From Multifurca ochricompacta (taxonomy: Eukaryota > Basidiomycota > Agaricomycetes > Russulales > Russulaceae): DNA of 64,000 nucleotides. Below are positions 20,908 to 33,500 of the stretch, one piece after another. The stretch spans positions 1 through 64,000 of the forward strand of contig WTXG01000100.1 in the NCBI GenBank assembly GCA_022496185.1, read 5' to 3'. Numbering within the stretch: the first letter of the stretch is position 1; every line of letters starts with the position of its first letter. The notes beneath the pieces are model-generated. The model saw only the letters and a program-made list of their open reading frames with translations. It was not told the origin of the DNA and ran no database searches. The translations under genes and the position numbers were made by a program.

Positions 20908-22884
20908 ATGCCTTCACTAAGGGTAGCAGATAATGCATAGAGCACGTTGACGGTCAGATATAGCCACTTTGTCAACCTTTCATCACGAGCACAGGATTGA
21001 TCAACCTGTTGTGCTTGTTCTTGAAGGACAGATATAATGTCACTGGGAGAGTTGCAGGATTGAATGTGCATGGCAAGAGGATGTGTGATGATGTCTTTTC
21101 CTGTTTGCTTCTTGTAGGCCTTGAAGGCAGCAAGGAAGATCGCCTGAAAGTTGGAAGACGAAGAGGTAGTGGTAGTGTTGGCTGTCGGGGTTGGGGACAT
21201 GGAGACACTGGTATGTGATTGGTTAAGTTAGTAGTAGGAAATGTGTTTACAGTGAAACACAAGTTCACTGGGTGATGTATCAATGATAAGTAGTGGTAAT
21301 CAAAGTCGGATATGGCAGATAGACGCTCATATGGTTGATCAGACATAGCAATTAAAGAATAGTGGAATCTGGCTCAAAGGCAGATAATATGATAATCCTG
21401 AAGGATTCCGACGTACTGAAATGCATTTCCACTCACAACAACCGTTGAGAGAAGAACAGCAAAAAGTACGAAACCACGGGAGGGTCTACATTTTATTACA
21501 TAATCCATTCTAACACGTTACATAGGTGATCACGTGGTGTAAATTGCCAATCTGGGAACATATGGTCAGGTGACCGCGACTCGTCAGTCTTAAATTAGCT
21601 CGCGTCTCACCCGCGCTGTCGTGCTTTATGGAAAGATCGTGAACAATCATACAACGTCAAGTGTTATAATAAAAGTCTTAATTAATTACCTTGGCCTTTG
21701 CCTTTTTGTATGCAACAGCCCAAACATCCGGGAAGGCCACGAAGGTGTATGACATAATGGGGATGTTGAACCGGATTGACTCGAATGAGTATTATTACAG
21801 AAAAGACACGCGTGTAAGACGATCATGTGTTTATATCCTGGAGGTCGGGAAGCCGGCCAACTAAAAGTTTACTTGGGAATCTTATCTGAGGGAGTGCACG
21901 GTGTTTGTAAGTGAGAATAAGTCATGTGTGGTGGCCCATGCGGCTATCAAAGGTACAGTCAGGAAGCGCATCTAAGAGTCGCTCATGTCCCCACATACAA
22001 CCATCCAACCCCCCTCTCCAAACCCACGAACGAAAGCGATGATGTCTCAGCACGTGAACACCGCTGTTACTCCTTTAGTTCTGTGACCTCTATCTCTGCA
22101 CCCGACAACTAAGCAAGGGCCGGCGTTTCAAATGTCATTTTTCTCTTTCTCATCATGCCCAGGTTTTCTGTTCATTTTGCGCATCGTTATGTATTATTTT
22201 GGATGTTTCTTTATTCATCGGCTTGGATTCGCTTTAGTGCCCTGGCCATCGGACTTTGAAGTGAACTATTTCCCCGGGTTCGAGCCTTCTTAGGCGTTTT
22301 CAAGCTGGACAACTGAACTATGTGAGATCATGAGGAGTAGCCATATAAATGTCCTTCTGATTTATTGTGTGCCTTTGTGAATATTCCCATGAGTGTGACT
22401 CACCTTGATTGTGAAAAGCAAAATGTGGGAATTGAAACACGACAACCAATCGTTTTGCAATCTTCCCTAGGAGTCCGTATCTTCTCAACATGACTCCCGT
22501 GTAAAATGACTGCAACTGACCCCATTCTGCTGAGCCGACCTCCACTTCACGTACAAGTACATAAGGATGCTGTACTCACAACAGGAGCACACCTTAACAC
22601 GCGTCTTCTGGTTCTTATTGCTGACCCACATTTGTTTCGAATCGCTGAATGTCCTCTTGCTTGTGCATCACCGTCCGTGGGATCTATTGCCCACCCTCGT
22701 TTGAATCGACCCGACACGCCGTAGCAACTCTCCCTGTTAAATATCTTGCATCCGTCTGTCGTCACTTGCCATCTGGAGCGCTGTTAGTGTGCGACAAGCC
22801 TTCCTAATCTGGGAAGGGTAACATTAAGACTCTAATTTCCAAACCAAACCGACGACGCGACGCGACGCGCTCAAAGTTGACCAA

Positions 22885-25593
22885 ATGATGAGCTCCGAGT
22901 CTACTACCATCACACTATTTTGCCAGGTTCTCGATGACAACAGCAATCTTCTTGGAGGTATATCCAAGGTTGGAGTCCGATCGAATGAATACGTCGCAGA
23001 CCTCCAAAAAATCATTAAGGCTGAGATGTCTCCCTTGTTGGATAACTTCGCAGCCAATCAGATCCTTCTATGGAAAGTTTTAATACCACAGGTCATGGGT
23101 CGTACAAGATCTACAAGAAATGAATTCGAGGGTTTTATCAATGGCATCTAGTTCCCCTCGACGGACTCTGATAAAGCACTTGACGAGAATGGCAGTATTC
23201 AAGTCCTCTCTCCTTTCGTACGCCTATATGAATACTGGAAAGATAACCCAGATGAGCATTTCTTGCATCTTATTGTGCAAGTCCCACGTAGGTTTTGATC
23301 GTCATGGGATCGCCACACGTATTTGACATTAATGCAGCCATCGAACACCCGGAGAAGGCTCTGAGAGTTAAAGCGAGAGACCCTACTCCAAAGTTGCTCC
23401 CGATCCTTGAAGGTGGGTATTCGGGACTCTTGCTCCACATCCTATCAATGACTGGCTTGACTTAGCTCAGAAACGCGAGATCCAAGCAGATTTGGAAGGT
23501 CCCCCGCCTTCGAGAGCAGCACTCATATCAGAATACATCAAACAACAGGCGAAACTACCAATTCTCAATGGGTGTCCATTTGGGTGCTATGCTCCTCCCA
23601 TCGGCCTGTTCCACCCAGTGTTCAACTCGTTTCAGGAAGTTTTGGCGAGTCAGGATCCTTTGAACTTGGACGATGGGGCGTGTTCATCTGTCAAGGCCCT
23701 TCAAGTGGCCTGTCCTGGATGCGCATTTTTGGCATCCCGGACCGCTTGAAAGCCATCCTGAGGGCGCGTGTGTTATACAAGTCGACCTTCTTAGACTTAG
23801 ATAAGATAAGAAGGAGTTCGGACCGATCTGACCCGGTCCACGCGATGCAAAGTAGTCGCTGCCCTATGCAGCAATGGACATTATAGATACACGCGGCCTT
23901 TGTTTGAGTAATACAATTTGATGATTTGATTATAGAGTGATCCAAAGTAGTCTAGTATGTATTTTAGATAATGCCAGACCGGCGGAAAGGATCGCGCGTT
24001 AGTAAATAAGATGTGTCAGGGCACTCAGGAGAGCGGGCCACTGATAACTAATTAGATTTACATCGCACGCTCAATCGGCTTTGGTATTTCATAGAGTAGT
24101 ACTAGGACATATTTAAAGACACCCTGTAGCACGCTGCAGACCCCATCTTGTCCTCTTGGGGCTGTAGGTGCGCTTTATCACTTTATCTTTGTATTTACTT
24201 AGGCCCAACTAATCTTGTCCTCTTGGGGCTGTAGGCTCTTAGCAAAGTTCAATATAGGTCTATTCTTGCTGCATAAGCAAGGCAGAGTCCTCTGACTGCT
24301 TCAAGCCTTACGCGTGCATTAATCTCCGCGTTCTGGGCAGCTTTCCGACTAGGATATTTTCACCTCTAAGTTTTACCACGATCTCTACATCTTATCTAAT
24401 CTACATAGCAAGCGCGGGATAGAAGCACCCGTTACATGGCCTTTGCCAATCTTTACAAAAACGAGACAGATCGCTTAAAGGCTATCCACGCGCCTTTGAA
24501 TGCGCTTCTTGGCGGCGCGCTTGAACGCGTTAGCCAAACGGGTGTCACCGCTGATGGTTTGGTAATTGAAGCTTGTTGTGGTTCAACAGCATACATTGCG
24601 ATCTTGGAGATGAAGAATGAGATGGGAACTGCCCACATAGATCCCTTCATTCAAGCTGGCCTCTCCTATCGCCGTTACTGGGGGCATTCTGGTGCATTAC
24701 AAACATATCCATGTGTAAAATCTAATTGGTGTCTATCAGGACAAGTCATCAGAGAATGTTCCTATTGTCCAACCATCATTTTAGCAATTGCCGGCCCATG
24801 GATGTGTGTCTCTGGTGCTATTTACCTTGAGAAAGTGGTGGTGCAACCTTTAACAGGCTACATCTGGCTTGGAGGTAGTTTTTTTGACAAGGACCAAATT
24901 CACTTTACTTTAAGGCTATTCACTGCACTGAAGTTGGCCATCTCCACACTCCGCAGCTACTACCTGACACTTGGTCCCACTAACAAATGCCCAGAAGACC
25001 TTGTTCATGCAATCCCTTATGTTACCCCTTCATTTGCATCAACATTGACCTATATTTCACGACCTAGTCCGGATCAGCAGAGCAAGCTTGTGTACAAGGC
25101 TAAGTTTATCCATGCTGGTTCTAGTCGGCCAGCAGTTGTCAAGTTTGTGTCAAGATATAATGCAAAGGCACATCGAATTTTGGCTGCGCACCAACTTGCA
25201 CCAACCCTGTATCACACTGGCACAGAGGATGTGGACACATCAAAGTATGGTGGGCTGCACATGGTTATCATGGACTTCATAGAGGGGAAGCACCCAGATG
25301 GCACACTTTCAAGTGATCAGTATCAAAAGGTGAAGAAGGCCATCGACTTGCTGCATGGTCATGGTTTCGTGTTTGGAGATCTTCAAACACCAAATATTCT
25401 GATCAATGGTGAGAATGTAATACTCATTGATTTTGATTGGGGTGGAAAGGCAGGTGGATCTCAGTATCCTGTGACAATCAATCTGGATCCTAGGATAGGT
25501 TGGCCAGAGGGTGTGGGGCCAGATAGTGTGATGGAAATGGTGCATGATCAGTTGATGCTAGAGCAACTGAAGCCTCCTAGTCGTGATAGATAG
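22885..25593 (+). pseudogene. Crinkler (CRN) protein with C-terminal kinase-like domain, copy A
   Basis: Exon 1 (from ATG 22885) has the ubiquitin-like Crinkler N-terminal signature: ITLFCQVLDDN, then ANQILLWKVLIP. Exon 2 (near 23300-23415) and exon 3 (after an intron GTGGGT...ACTTAG) lead to AFANLYKNETDRLKAIHAPL. The last part is a divergent protein-kinase fold: AVVKFVSRYNAKAHRILA, then HGHGFVFGDLQTPNILI and LIDFDWGGKAG. The HRD and DFG motifs are altered to FGD and DFD. Damage: an in-frame TAG at 23149-23151 (GAG in copy B) and a 726-bp solo LTR at 23711 inside exon 3. The 1,158-nt tail after the LTR is open. Crinklers are intracellular effector or conflict proteins; this copy is probably inactive. 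Confidence 0.8.
23711..24436 (+). repeat. Solo LTR, copy B, TSD tggcc
   Basis: 726 bp, TGTCCTGGATGCGC...CCCGTTACA, flanked by tggcc at 23706-23710 and 24437-24441. The empty site is intact in Crinkler copy B near 52111. Confidence 0.95.
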
Positions 25594-27782
25594 ATACCAG
25601 ACATAGGAATCAGATCAAGGTAGCCTGAACTTGTATACTTAGACTTGCAGACTTGCAATGGATTGGATATCTTCGCAATTCCCTAGAATGAGTTGGTGAT
25701 GTGAGGCGCTTCGAAATGGGTAACACTCCTATTCCTCCCTCCTCCCTAATTCACTCATTCACACCAATCCACGTGGATTCCTTTATTATTGTCTATCATT
25801 TATCGTCTATCAAATGTTGCCATCATATAGCAATAGCGCCTTGCTTCCCGCTTCCGATACTCCTTTCTTCTGTTTGTCCAACAAGGCAACGAAAGAGCGG
25901 TGGCCTCACATCGCATCACCCGTGTTCAATGTCAATAGATATCGATGAGCAACAGCACCAGCTCGTACACGTTCGTTTCTAATGGAGAAAACGATGATTA
26001 TCGCGATGGCCAACAGGCCAAGTTGATTCACAAATGTTTGGAGGGTTGGGGTCAATGCCCACTGATGTCGTCGAGCGGCATGTTGCCTTTTTGTCTCTAC
26101 TTTTCCAAGCTCATCTTTATTTCTTTCATCCCCACATAGTACCCTCTTTCGCTCCCGGTTTACGCGTCTCCAGCATAAAGGAAGACATCTATCCCATTCT
26201 TTACATTGTCCCACACATTCCCTGCTGCCAACCCCCCCCCCCCTCCGGTCCTCTCACGCTCAGAACTTTCGTCATCGCCGTTATCGTCATCACCACCATC
26301 AGAGTACCCCACCCTGGTCGCCTTCGGTTTCACGTTTCGACTTCTGCACGAGTCCTGCATCTCTCTTTTTCCAGATTTAGGTCATGCATGACTGCGTTTT
26401 TCTGCCGACTGGGGTTTCTCTGCGTTCTCATATTCGTGGCAGTGAGGACTGTACTATAGTGACAAACTGGGGCTTGAAAAAGTGGCGCTCATCCTCAGCT
26501 GAAGATGCGCGGAGGACACGCAGGTTGACCTACTAGATGGCCAAGAATGGGGGCATATGATTGTTGATTGTGAGGCAGACGAGAGAACGTGTCTTTGGTT
26601 CTCTATGTCAAATTCGGGTTAATGTTGCGCTACGCTTGCCGCTCAGCTCAGCTTTTGACTTTGGGACTATGAACCGTTAGCTTTTTACAACTCAAAGAAC
26701 GCTTGATTAGATCTGAAAGCAGCAAAGATAATTGCAGGTAAAATGGAGACGCGCTGGATCGGGCAGCGGGCGAGGCAAGCTGGGAAGAAAGGCCGAATTC
26801 TTCCAGTGACCGGGAAAAGAAGACCCCCCTCAATAAAGGTTGCTCATCTTTCTTTCGTCTCCCTATCTCAATCCCCTACCGACGCCCCATAGGTAGTTTA
26901 TGTCCCCCACACGACACGTAGTCCATGCATCTCATCTCTCGAGATATTTTTTCCCTCCATTTCTTCTCATTTTATCATAACTGCCTACCCTTCTTTAAAG
27001 GTGAATAGGATGGCAGGTGCAAGAGGATGAGATGGACCTGTTGCTAGCAATGGGCCGCAGGGTCACGAACGTAGAGAATATTTGAATCCCGTATCGACCA
27101 GTCTTTGCCTGCCAACAGGGTTCATAAAAAGAGAGGACGAAAGATTGGGACGGATATAATGGCCAAAAGCTGGCGTTTGGCCAAGTCCGGCAGATCTGTA
27201 TATACACAAGTCTGGGAAAATGCCGTCGATCTCCTGCAGAGTGCTTTCCAATATCTAGCGAGGCCAGATTGGCTCATTTACTAACGGGATGGGGATTCAT
27301 AAGAAGAGTCGAGACCATGCTCTCTCATGCCCCACGCTCACGCTTTCCATCCATCCAACCACTTCGGTGTGGAGGAGAGGAGCTTGCGCGAGAAAAAAAA
27401 AAGAGATTCTTGCGCGCAAGGTTAGGAATTTCGAAGTCGAACATGGACTGGGGCGCTGAGAGGTTTAAGCACAACCCGTGCTGTCAGAAATTGGCAGTTT
27501 GGAAACTGGCATGCAGATTTCTCACTTCTCCATTAAGGATTTTCTTGACCTCGAATGAATCACGTTTACCACTTCGAGCGGAGATGTCTTGCGTTATTAT
27601 ATTCCTCGATTCTCTTAAGCCCCTAGTGCACATGATCCTTATGTAGGCTTGCCTTGAAGTTGGGGATATACTGCTCCGTTTGCCATAATTGAATACACAG
27701 GATCAACATGCGCAGTTCAAGGGTGTGTTTAAATGAATGCACATACGTACACATAATACGGGAACGATAAAAAAAAATGGCG
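25594..27782. other. Gene-free stretch
   Basis: Up to about 26010 it matches sequence before 54230 (the end of the segmental duplication). Beyond that I see only short, unsupported reading frames, a C-run near 26231 and low-complexity patches. Confidence 0.6.
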
Positions 27783-30366
27783 CTACGCCTTGATGCCCAC
27801 AAATAACAATCCCATCCGCGCCCGGATGACCGCTTCCTCGAGCGCACGATCGTCTGCCGTGCTCCACCGCGGTGACTGCGCACTGCTGTCGTCCGTGCCT
27901 GCAGCAGTAGCAGTAGCAGTCGAGCTTAAGCTGGAGCTGTTCTGATTCTTCTGGTTCGCCGTTTGGTATTCCGCGCGCCGCGCGGCGAGCGCGGACATCG
28001 AGCGTGGATCGCTGTGTCCCGATAAGATAAGGAACGCCGTGCGTGGCGATAGCGCTGCGTGCAGCGTCGTGAGGTGGGCGTTCAAATCCTTGACGGCGTT
28101 GAACAGTACATTGCCAGGGCTACTGAGCGGCGGCGGCGTATTCGTATGGTTTGCATTCTCTGCGGCGGCAGCGGCGCTACTTGAATTATCTGGAACTTCT
28201 GGGGGAATGGCATCCACGCCGACCTTAGGCGTGACCCCTATGTATTCATAAGGGGAACATTAGCCTTGCCATTTTGGAGATATAGATGCAAAGAGATTGG
28301 GATGCGCCCCTACGTACATCCCAGGGCATCCGCTAATCCCATCAGTCGTGCAAACACAAACTCGTGAGCGTCCAGCACGCGAAGCACACCATCTACAACT
28401 TCTGCATCATTTGTGCATGAAACGGTTGTAGCAGGTGCCGCCGCAGACGTGCCGTGCCATACGCCGGGATTGCCATGGTCAACAATCGCCACGCGGGCGC
28501 CTCCGCCACCAGGGCCCCGAAGACGCGAGTGCGAGCGCGTGATGCGGGCAATAATCGGCTCGTAATCCGTCCTAAATTCACCGTACCCGGGTCCTACATC
28601 CCAGGATTGTCAGTCCACTTACCCACCGACTACGTTGTATAAAAAGGAGGCGAGAAACGCACCGTTTTTTAGCTTCGCTTTGAGTAAATCAACACAAGCA
28701 CGTGCGTCCTCTTCGGGGTCATGTCCGCCTGGCCCACGATCCTGGATGGTGCGGCCAAGCCACCTGCGCGTAAGCCACGCTAACCCCGGCTTGAGCGGGC
28801 GTCCACGCGGGTGGTGAAAAAGTAGCGCTGTGTCAATGCAGTGTGGGTGCGAAAGCTGTAGTGCGCGTAGGTCCGACTCGAGCGAGTGACCCAGTAGGAT
28901 CGTCGACGGCGTTATGAGCGTGCGGAGGTAATCCTGTACGTCTGCGAGCGTCGTAGTTACATCCTCTAAAGCTGCCTCTGTTATACCAGAGAAACTGTGT
29001 GGGGCTGAGTACAAGAGAAACACATAACTTGTGAACGCACCGGGTGAGATAGTCCGTAATCGGGCTCGGTGGCTTGACAAGTTTGTCGAATACAACCTTA
29101 CTTGTCACAAACTCGATGATACAGACTCGAGTGAGTGCTTTTCCTTCCTCTGTCAGGCACTGGATATTTTGCATTTGTTGAGTATAAGCCAAGACGTACG
29201 CGTTGTAAGTAAGACACGCACCATCTCACAATCAATAGCATAGAGTGGCGGAGGACTGGACCCTGCATTGGGTGCGACTTGAGGGGTCTCTATCCAGCTA
29301 TCCGGCTTCTCAAACACGTCCGCGAGGTACGATGGAATAGGGTAATCGTTCTCAATCATCTGTTCTACTGTTAGGAGATACTGGGATGGGTCCTTGTTCC
29401 CTGTACGCTCAGCTGCAGCACACGAGTGATCATCAGGAAACCAACAAAAGCAAGACAATCAGGGACCACGGACCAGCGATGCGCTCCTGCAAACGTCTCT
29501 TCTTCTCCTCACCACTGACAGGGGCCTGGAAAAATGTATTGAGGACAGAGTGCATGCGAATTGTGTCGCCTGGCGCAAAAGTTGGACATGCATGTGAGAA
29601 GGTACGTGCAATGAATGGGACACCCCCATACAGCGCTGCAGCCTCTTCCGAGCGTGGGTCAATAGAGGAAGGGAGGTCTGAGGGTGCGGGTTGGGTAGAC
29701 GGCGGAGAATCCGATGGAAGGGGGATAGGTATGGGGAGGTTGGGATTCTCCGTTGCGGAGGTGGGAAGGGGTGGGAGAGAAAGGACTGTGGATGTCAGAC
29801 CGGGGACAAGGAGGACGACAAGTTTTTGAATGTTTGGTTGGTTCTAAGAAGTAAACGAGAGTTAGCGCCAAGGATATGTGTGAGTGAAGAAGACTAGAGA
29901 CTAACTTGCACTCGAATCCAGCTAGGGGGAGGGGTGTCGGCTATGATGTGAAGAACAAGGTCGCGAACATCCTATTCACGATACATATGAGCAGCAAGAT
30001 TAACAAGGGTGAAGAGGGGAAAGTGTACGCTGATGCCAACGGCCTCTTTACGCTTTTTAATCTCAGGATTTGAGTACAAAAATCGCGGAGGGTTCACCTG
30101 AATGATATGAATACGTTAATCTATACGAGGGAGATCAAGTAAGAGACACACACGTCGAGTTTCGTATCTAACTTTTTTTTCTTTTTTGCTTTTCGCTTTT
30201 CGACTCTTTCCCATTGTGCGTCTACTACAACTCCAACTTGATCATCCCCACTTTCCTCAGCCTCGGGAATCGTTTTAGTTTCTGAAACTAAAGGGGTTTT
30301 CCTCTGTCTTTTTGTTAGTACTTGTGGTGTATTTGGAGATGAAGAAGGTGAAGAAGATCGTTTCAT
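27783..30366 (-). CDS. REX1-like RNA exonuclease (DEDDh family)
   Basis: Seven exons joined by short introns; ATG at 30366, stop TAG at 27783-27785. The N-terminus is basic (KRKAKKKKKLDTK), suiting a nuclear/nucleolar protein. The DEDDh exonuclease core is complete: ExoI YAIDCEM, with the intron falling right after Met and the next exon giving CLTEEGKALTRV; ExoII LLGHSLESDLRAL; ExoIII HDPEEDARACVDLL. A less conserved C-terminal part follows (VAIVDHGNPGVWHG, then an Ala/Ser-rich segment). Yeast Rex1 trims the 3' ends of 5S rRNA and some tRNAs; that role is inferred by family. Intron limits I checked: 30098-30153 and about 29844-29905. The start lies 147 bp from the divergent mannosidase start. 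The gene appears intact. Confidence 0.85.
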
Positions 30367-30513
30367 GACGGTGCAGGTCGCATTAACTGCGACCAACAAC
30401 CAACAAATAACTTGGCTGGTTCGTCTATCTCCTCATCTATCGATCACGTGCACGTGCAGACTTATATATAAATTTAAAAGGCGCATATACTCCCATCGAC
30501 ATCGACCTCCAAG
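30367..30513. promoter_or_regulatory. Short divergent promoter, REX1-like / alpha-mannosidase
   Basis: Only 147 bp separate the two start codons. It contains overlapping E-box-like CACGTG elements (GATCACGTGCACGTGC) and a TATA-like CTTATATATAAAT on the mannosidase side. Confidence 0.65.
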
Positions 30514-33500
30514 ATGGGTGGCGGCCATACACACTCTCATCAGCATAGCAATATTGATAGTGCTGAATATCCAGAATGGAACTTTTCACCTGGTGCCAAG
30601 TGGATTAAGGGTCTCATCAAAGATCGTACCGGCAACTTCTCTGGAGGTCACTTTTCAGATGTCAACCTTTCCTCTGCCCTCTTCACCCACAGATTGGATG
30701 ATTCGAAGCATATTGAACTCCAGAGATGGAGTGCTCCAAACCTCACTAAACCAACCTTTGAGGAGGCTCTCAAGCAAGACTTCCAACCCGCCAAGAAAGG
30801 CGAGTCCATCGGACCATCTTGTGAGTCCACAACATCTTTGCATTATTCAAAGCGTTCAGCTATCATCACCACCCTGATCAGGGGCAAGTCGTTGTTTTAT
30901 CTCTGTATCCATAAGGTTTTAACGGATACATGTTAGTCCAATCACTGGTACAAGATCACCGTGCATGTCCCATCAGAATGGAATGACTACGAACGTGTTC
31001 AATGTTTGTCCGGTCACGCGTCATTCATCATTGTGTGCGCCTGAACTGAGGTGCTTCTAGTCGAGTTTGATCCAGGTTGCGAGGCTATGATATACACCGT
31101 CGACGGGACTCCTTTGCAGGGTCTATTTTCTTCCTTGCCCCTTTGGCATTAGTCTGAATGCCACATGTACGCAGGTATCACCGGCGGATTTGGGGGAGAC
31201 AGGCGCGTCGAGTATATTATCCCTCCGGAAGCGCGCAAGAAAGGTACACACTCGTTCGTCGCGGAAGCCAGCTGCAATGGGATGTTTGGAGTCCCTTGGA
31301 ATGGAGACATTATTCAGCCGCCCGATGTTCGTCCCATCGTCTGTCCACAGCACTCAGTGATGTTCACCTGTCGTTCAGCCCAACAGGAACTTTCAGCTCG
31401 CTTCCGCAGACCTTGTCGTGCCAAATATGCCCGCGTGGGGCCTCCTTTGGGATTTTACCGCGCTTCGTGAGCTCATTGGCACTCTTCCGGGTAACTCAAC
31501 ACTCCAGAACAAAGCGCTCACCGTGGCAAATGCAATTATGAATGCGTTCTACAAAAACGATCCCGAGAGTATACCAGCTGCGCGTAAGCTAGCGGATGAG
31601 GTGTTTGGCGAGAAATGGGAGGAGCGCGGTGAGGGCATTTACGAAATCGGGCCAAAGGAGGCTCAGGTCTGGGGGATCGGCCATTGTCATATCGACACAG
31701 CCTGGTGCGTGTCGCGTGTCTTCAAAATTCATATGCGATGAGCGTGACGGACTGGGAGACAGGCTCTGGCCCTACCGCGTCACCCAACAGAAGGTCGCGC
31801 GCTCATGGTCGACGCAGGTTGACCTCATGGACCGTTACCCAGAACACCGCTTTGCGTGCTCTTCCGCACAACAATTCAAGTGGCTCGAGCAATTGTACCC
31901 CCCACTCTTCGAGAGAGTGCGCGAGAAGGTCCTCGCAGGACAGTTCTATCCAATCGGTGGATCGTGGGTCGAGAACGATGCGAACATGCCGTCTGGGGAA
32001 GCACTCGCCCGACAGCTCATCCTTGGCCAGCGCTACTTCGAGTCGCGCTTCGGATTGCGGAGCCGGGTCGCGTGGCTCCCAGATAGCTTTGGCCTCACCG
32101 GCGCGCTGCCACAGATAATCCGCGGCGCGGGTATGAATTACTTTTTCACGCAAAAGCTAAGCTGGTGGGTTCATGTCTTTTTACCTTTTCTCCCAAAGAT
32201 TACGGAGGGGAGGTCTGCGTAACACGTGCTATGACTGATGCGCGGGGATAGGAACAATATTAATGTGTTCCCGCACTCGACGTTCAACTGGGTCGGAATT
32301 GATGGCACGCAGGTCCTGTGCCACATGACGCCCGTCGGTACGTCTCGCGGTCCGACCCTAATTTTCAGTCCGTTCATCTGCGTATTTATCAGATACATAC
32401 ACCGCACAAGCAACAGCCGGTGACATTAACAAAGCCCTCACGAACCACAAGGTCACTTCTGCCTGCCTTTCTTCCCATCTACACGTCAATTTGTTGATAT
32501 TTATGTGCACAGAACCTCGAGTCAAGCTCGACTTCGCTCCTCGTTTTTGGAAATGGCGATGGCGGTGGTGGTCCGCTCGCAAAGATGCTCGAAAATGTAC
32601 GCCCTTTCCCCTCTCCCGCTTCACCTGCCAGAATGACCAATCGCTAATGGTGACGTTGGCGTGGGCAGCTCCGCCGTCTCCGTGGCACCGCAAACACGTC
32701 GCGTGAGCTGCCGGTCGTACACATGGGTCGCTCGGTCGACGAGTTTTTTGATCACCTCAAGACGAGCTCGGATGCGGGGCGCAAGTTGCCAAATTGGTGC
32801 GTGACAATCCTTTTGCGTAACTTCCGCCGGCGGACGATGGACTGATTTCGACTGCATATTTGCTGAAGGCGTGGGGAACTTTACCTTGAGGTGAGTCAAT
32901 GGGCCTATGTGGGTTATGATATGCTTGAAATGCGTCTATGATTAAGTTCCATCGCGGAACGTATACATCTCACGGTGAGTGACATAGCTGACCTTCTCCG
33001 TTCAGAACAGAACGGAAGGGAGCGTGGCAAAAATATTGTGGTGCTAAACTTACGATCAGGCTCGATCAAGAAGGGCAATCGCAAATCTGAGATTCTCCTT
33101 CGCGATGCAGAGGTACGCTGCGCCTCAGACCCGGGTGTTAGTGGCAAATGTCGATGATCATGGCGAACGACGCAGCACGTCGCAACACTCGCGTCCATCT
33201 TTAAAGGGGACGGGTACAAGTACCCGAAGCAGACACTTAACGATAGCTGGGAAAAGGTCCTTTTGAACCAGTGTACGCCGTTTCCTCGTCCTTTAGCTGC
33301 TTAAATTTATACGCGGCGCCTGCGCAGTCCACGATGGTGAGCATCTGATTCTTGCTCCATAGCTGCGTGCTTTGACTGTTGAGACAATTGCAGTCCTACC
33401 GGGCTCAGCGATGTACTTCCTTCCCTTCCTTCTCTTTCTCGCTGCCCCGTGCTGAAAAAGAGGTTCCCACCTCTAGCGGCATGGTCTACGAAGATGCTGA

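Larger units (their letters stand above)
14273..21200 (-). pseudogene. Goodbye-domain STAND receptor, copy A: N-terminus only, split by copia element 2
   Basis: The start ATG is at 21200 (MSPTPTANTTTTSSSSNFQ). The first exon encodes the fungal 'Goodbye' N-terminal domain (IFLAAFKAYKKQTGKDI, later LTKWLYLTVNVLYALSATLS). Copia element 2 (14436-20907, TSD atgcc) then splits the gene inside its first intron. The second exon (VFSPAKVVFAGIGILLLV) is readable on the far side at 14273-14435. Homology to the longer copy at 45245-48574 ends at 14273, so the coiled linker, NACHT and ankyrin parts are lost. Fungal STAND receptors act in nonself recognition and programmed cell death; this copy cannot. Confidence 0.85.
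20908..26010. repeat. Segmental duplication, unit A (partner 48286-54230)
   Basis: Contains the start of the receptor gene (minus), the shared intergenic region and the Crinkler-kinase gene (plus), in the same order and orientation as 48286-54230. Shared landmarks include GGCAGATAGACGCTCAT, CGACAACCAATCGTTTTGCA and the entire Crinkler C-terminus. The intergenic part 21201-22884 holds no gene I can support. Confidence 0.9.

Noticed and set aside
21480..21660. Possible extra solo LTR or MITE in the unit A intergenic region
   Set aside because: The same sequence is present in unit B (48860-49010), so it is part of the duplicated block, and no terminal repeats or TSD could be found.
25700..27600. 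Several 60-140 residue frames
   Set aside because: No domain, no conserved start, biased composition, and overlapping frames on both strands.
28039..29897. Plus-strand frames within the REX1-like gene
   Set aside because: The minus strand encodes all three exonuclease motifs across consistent splice junctions.
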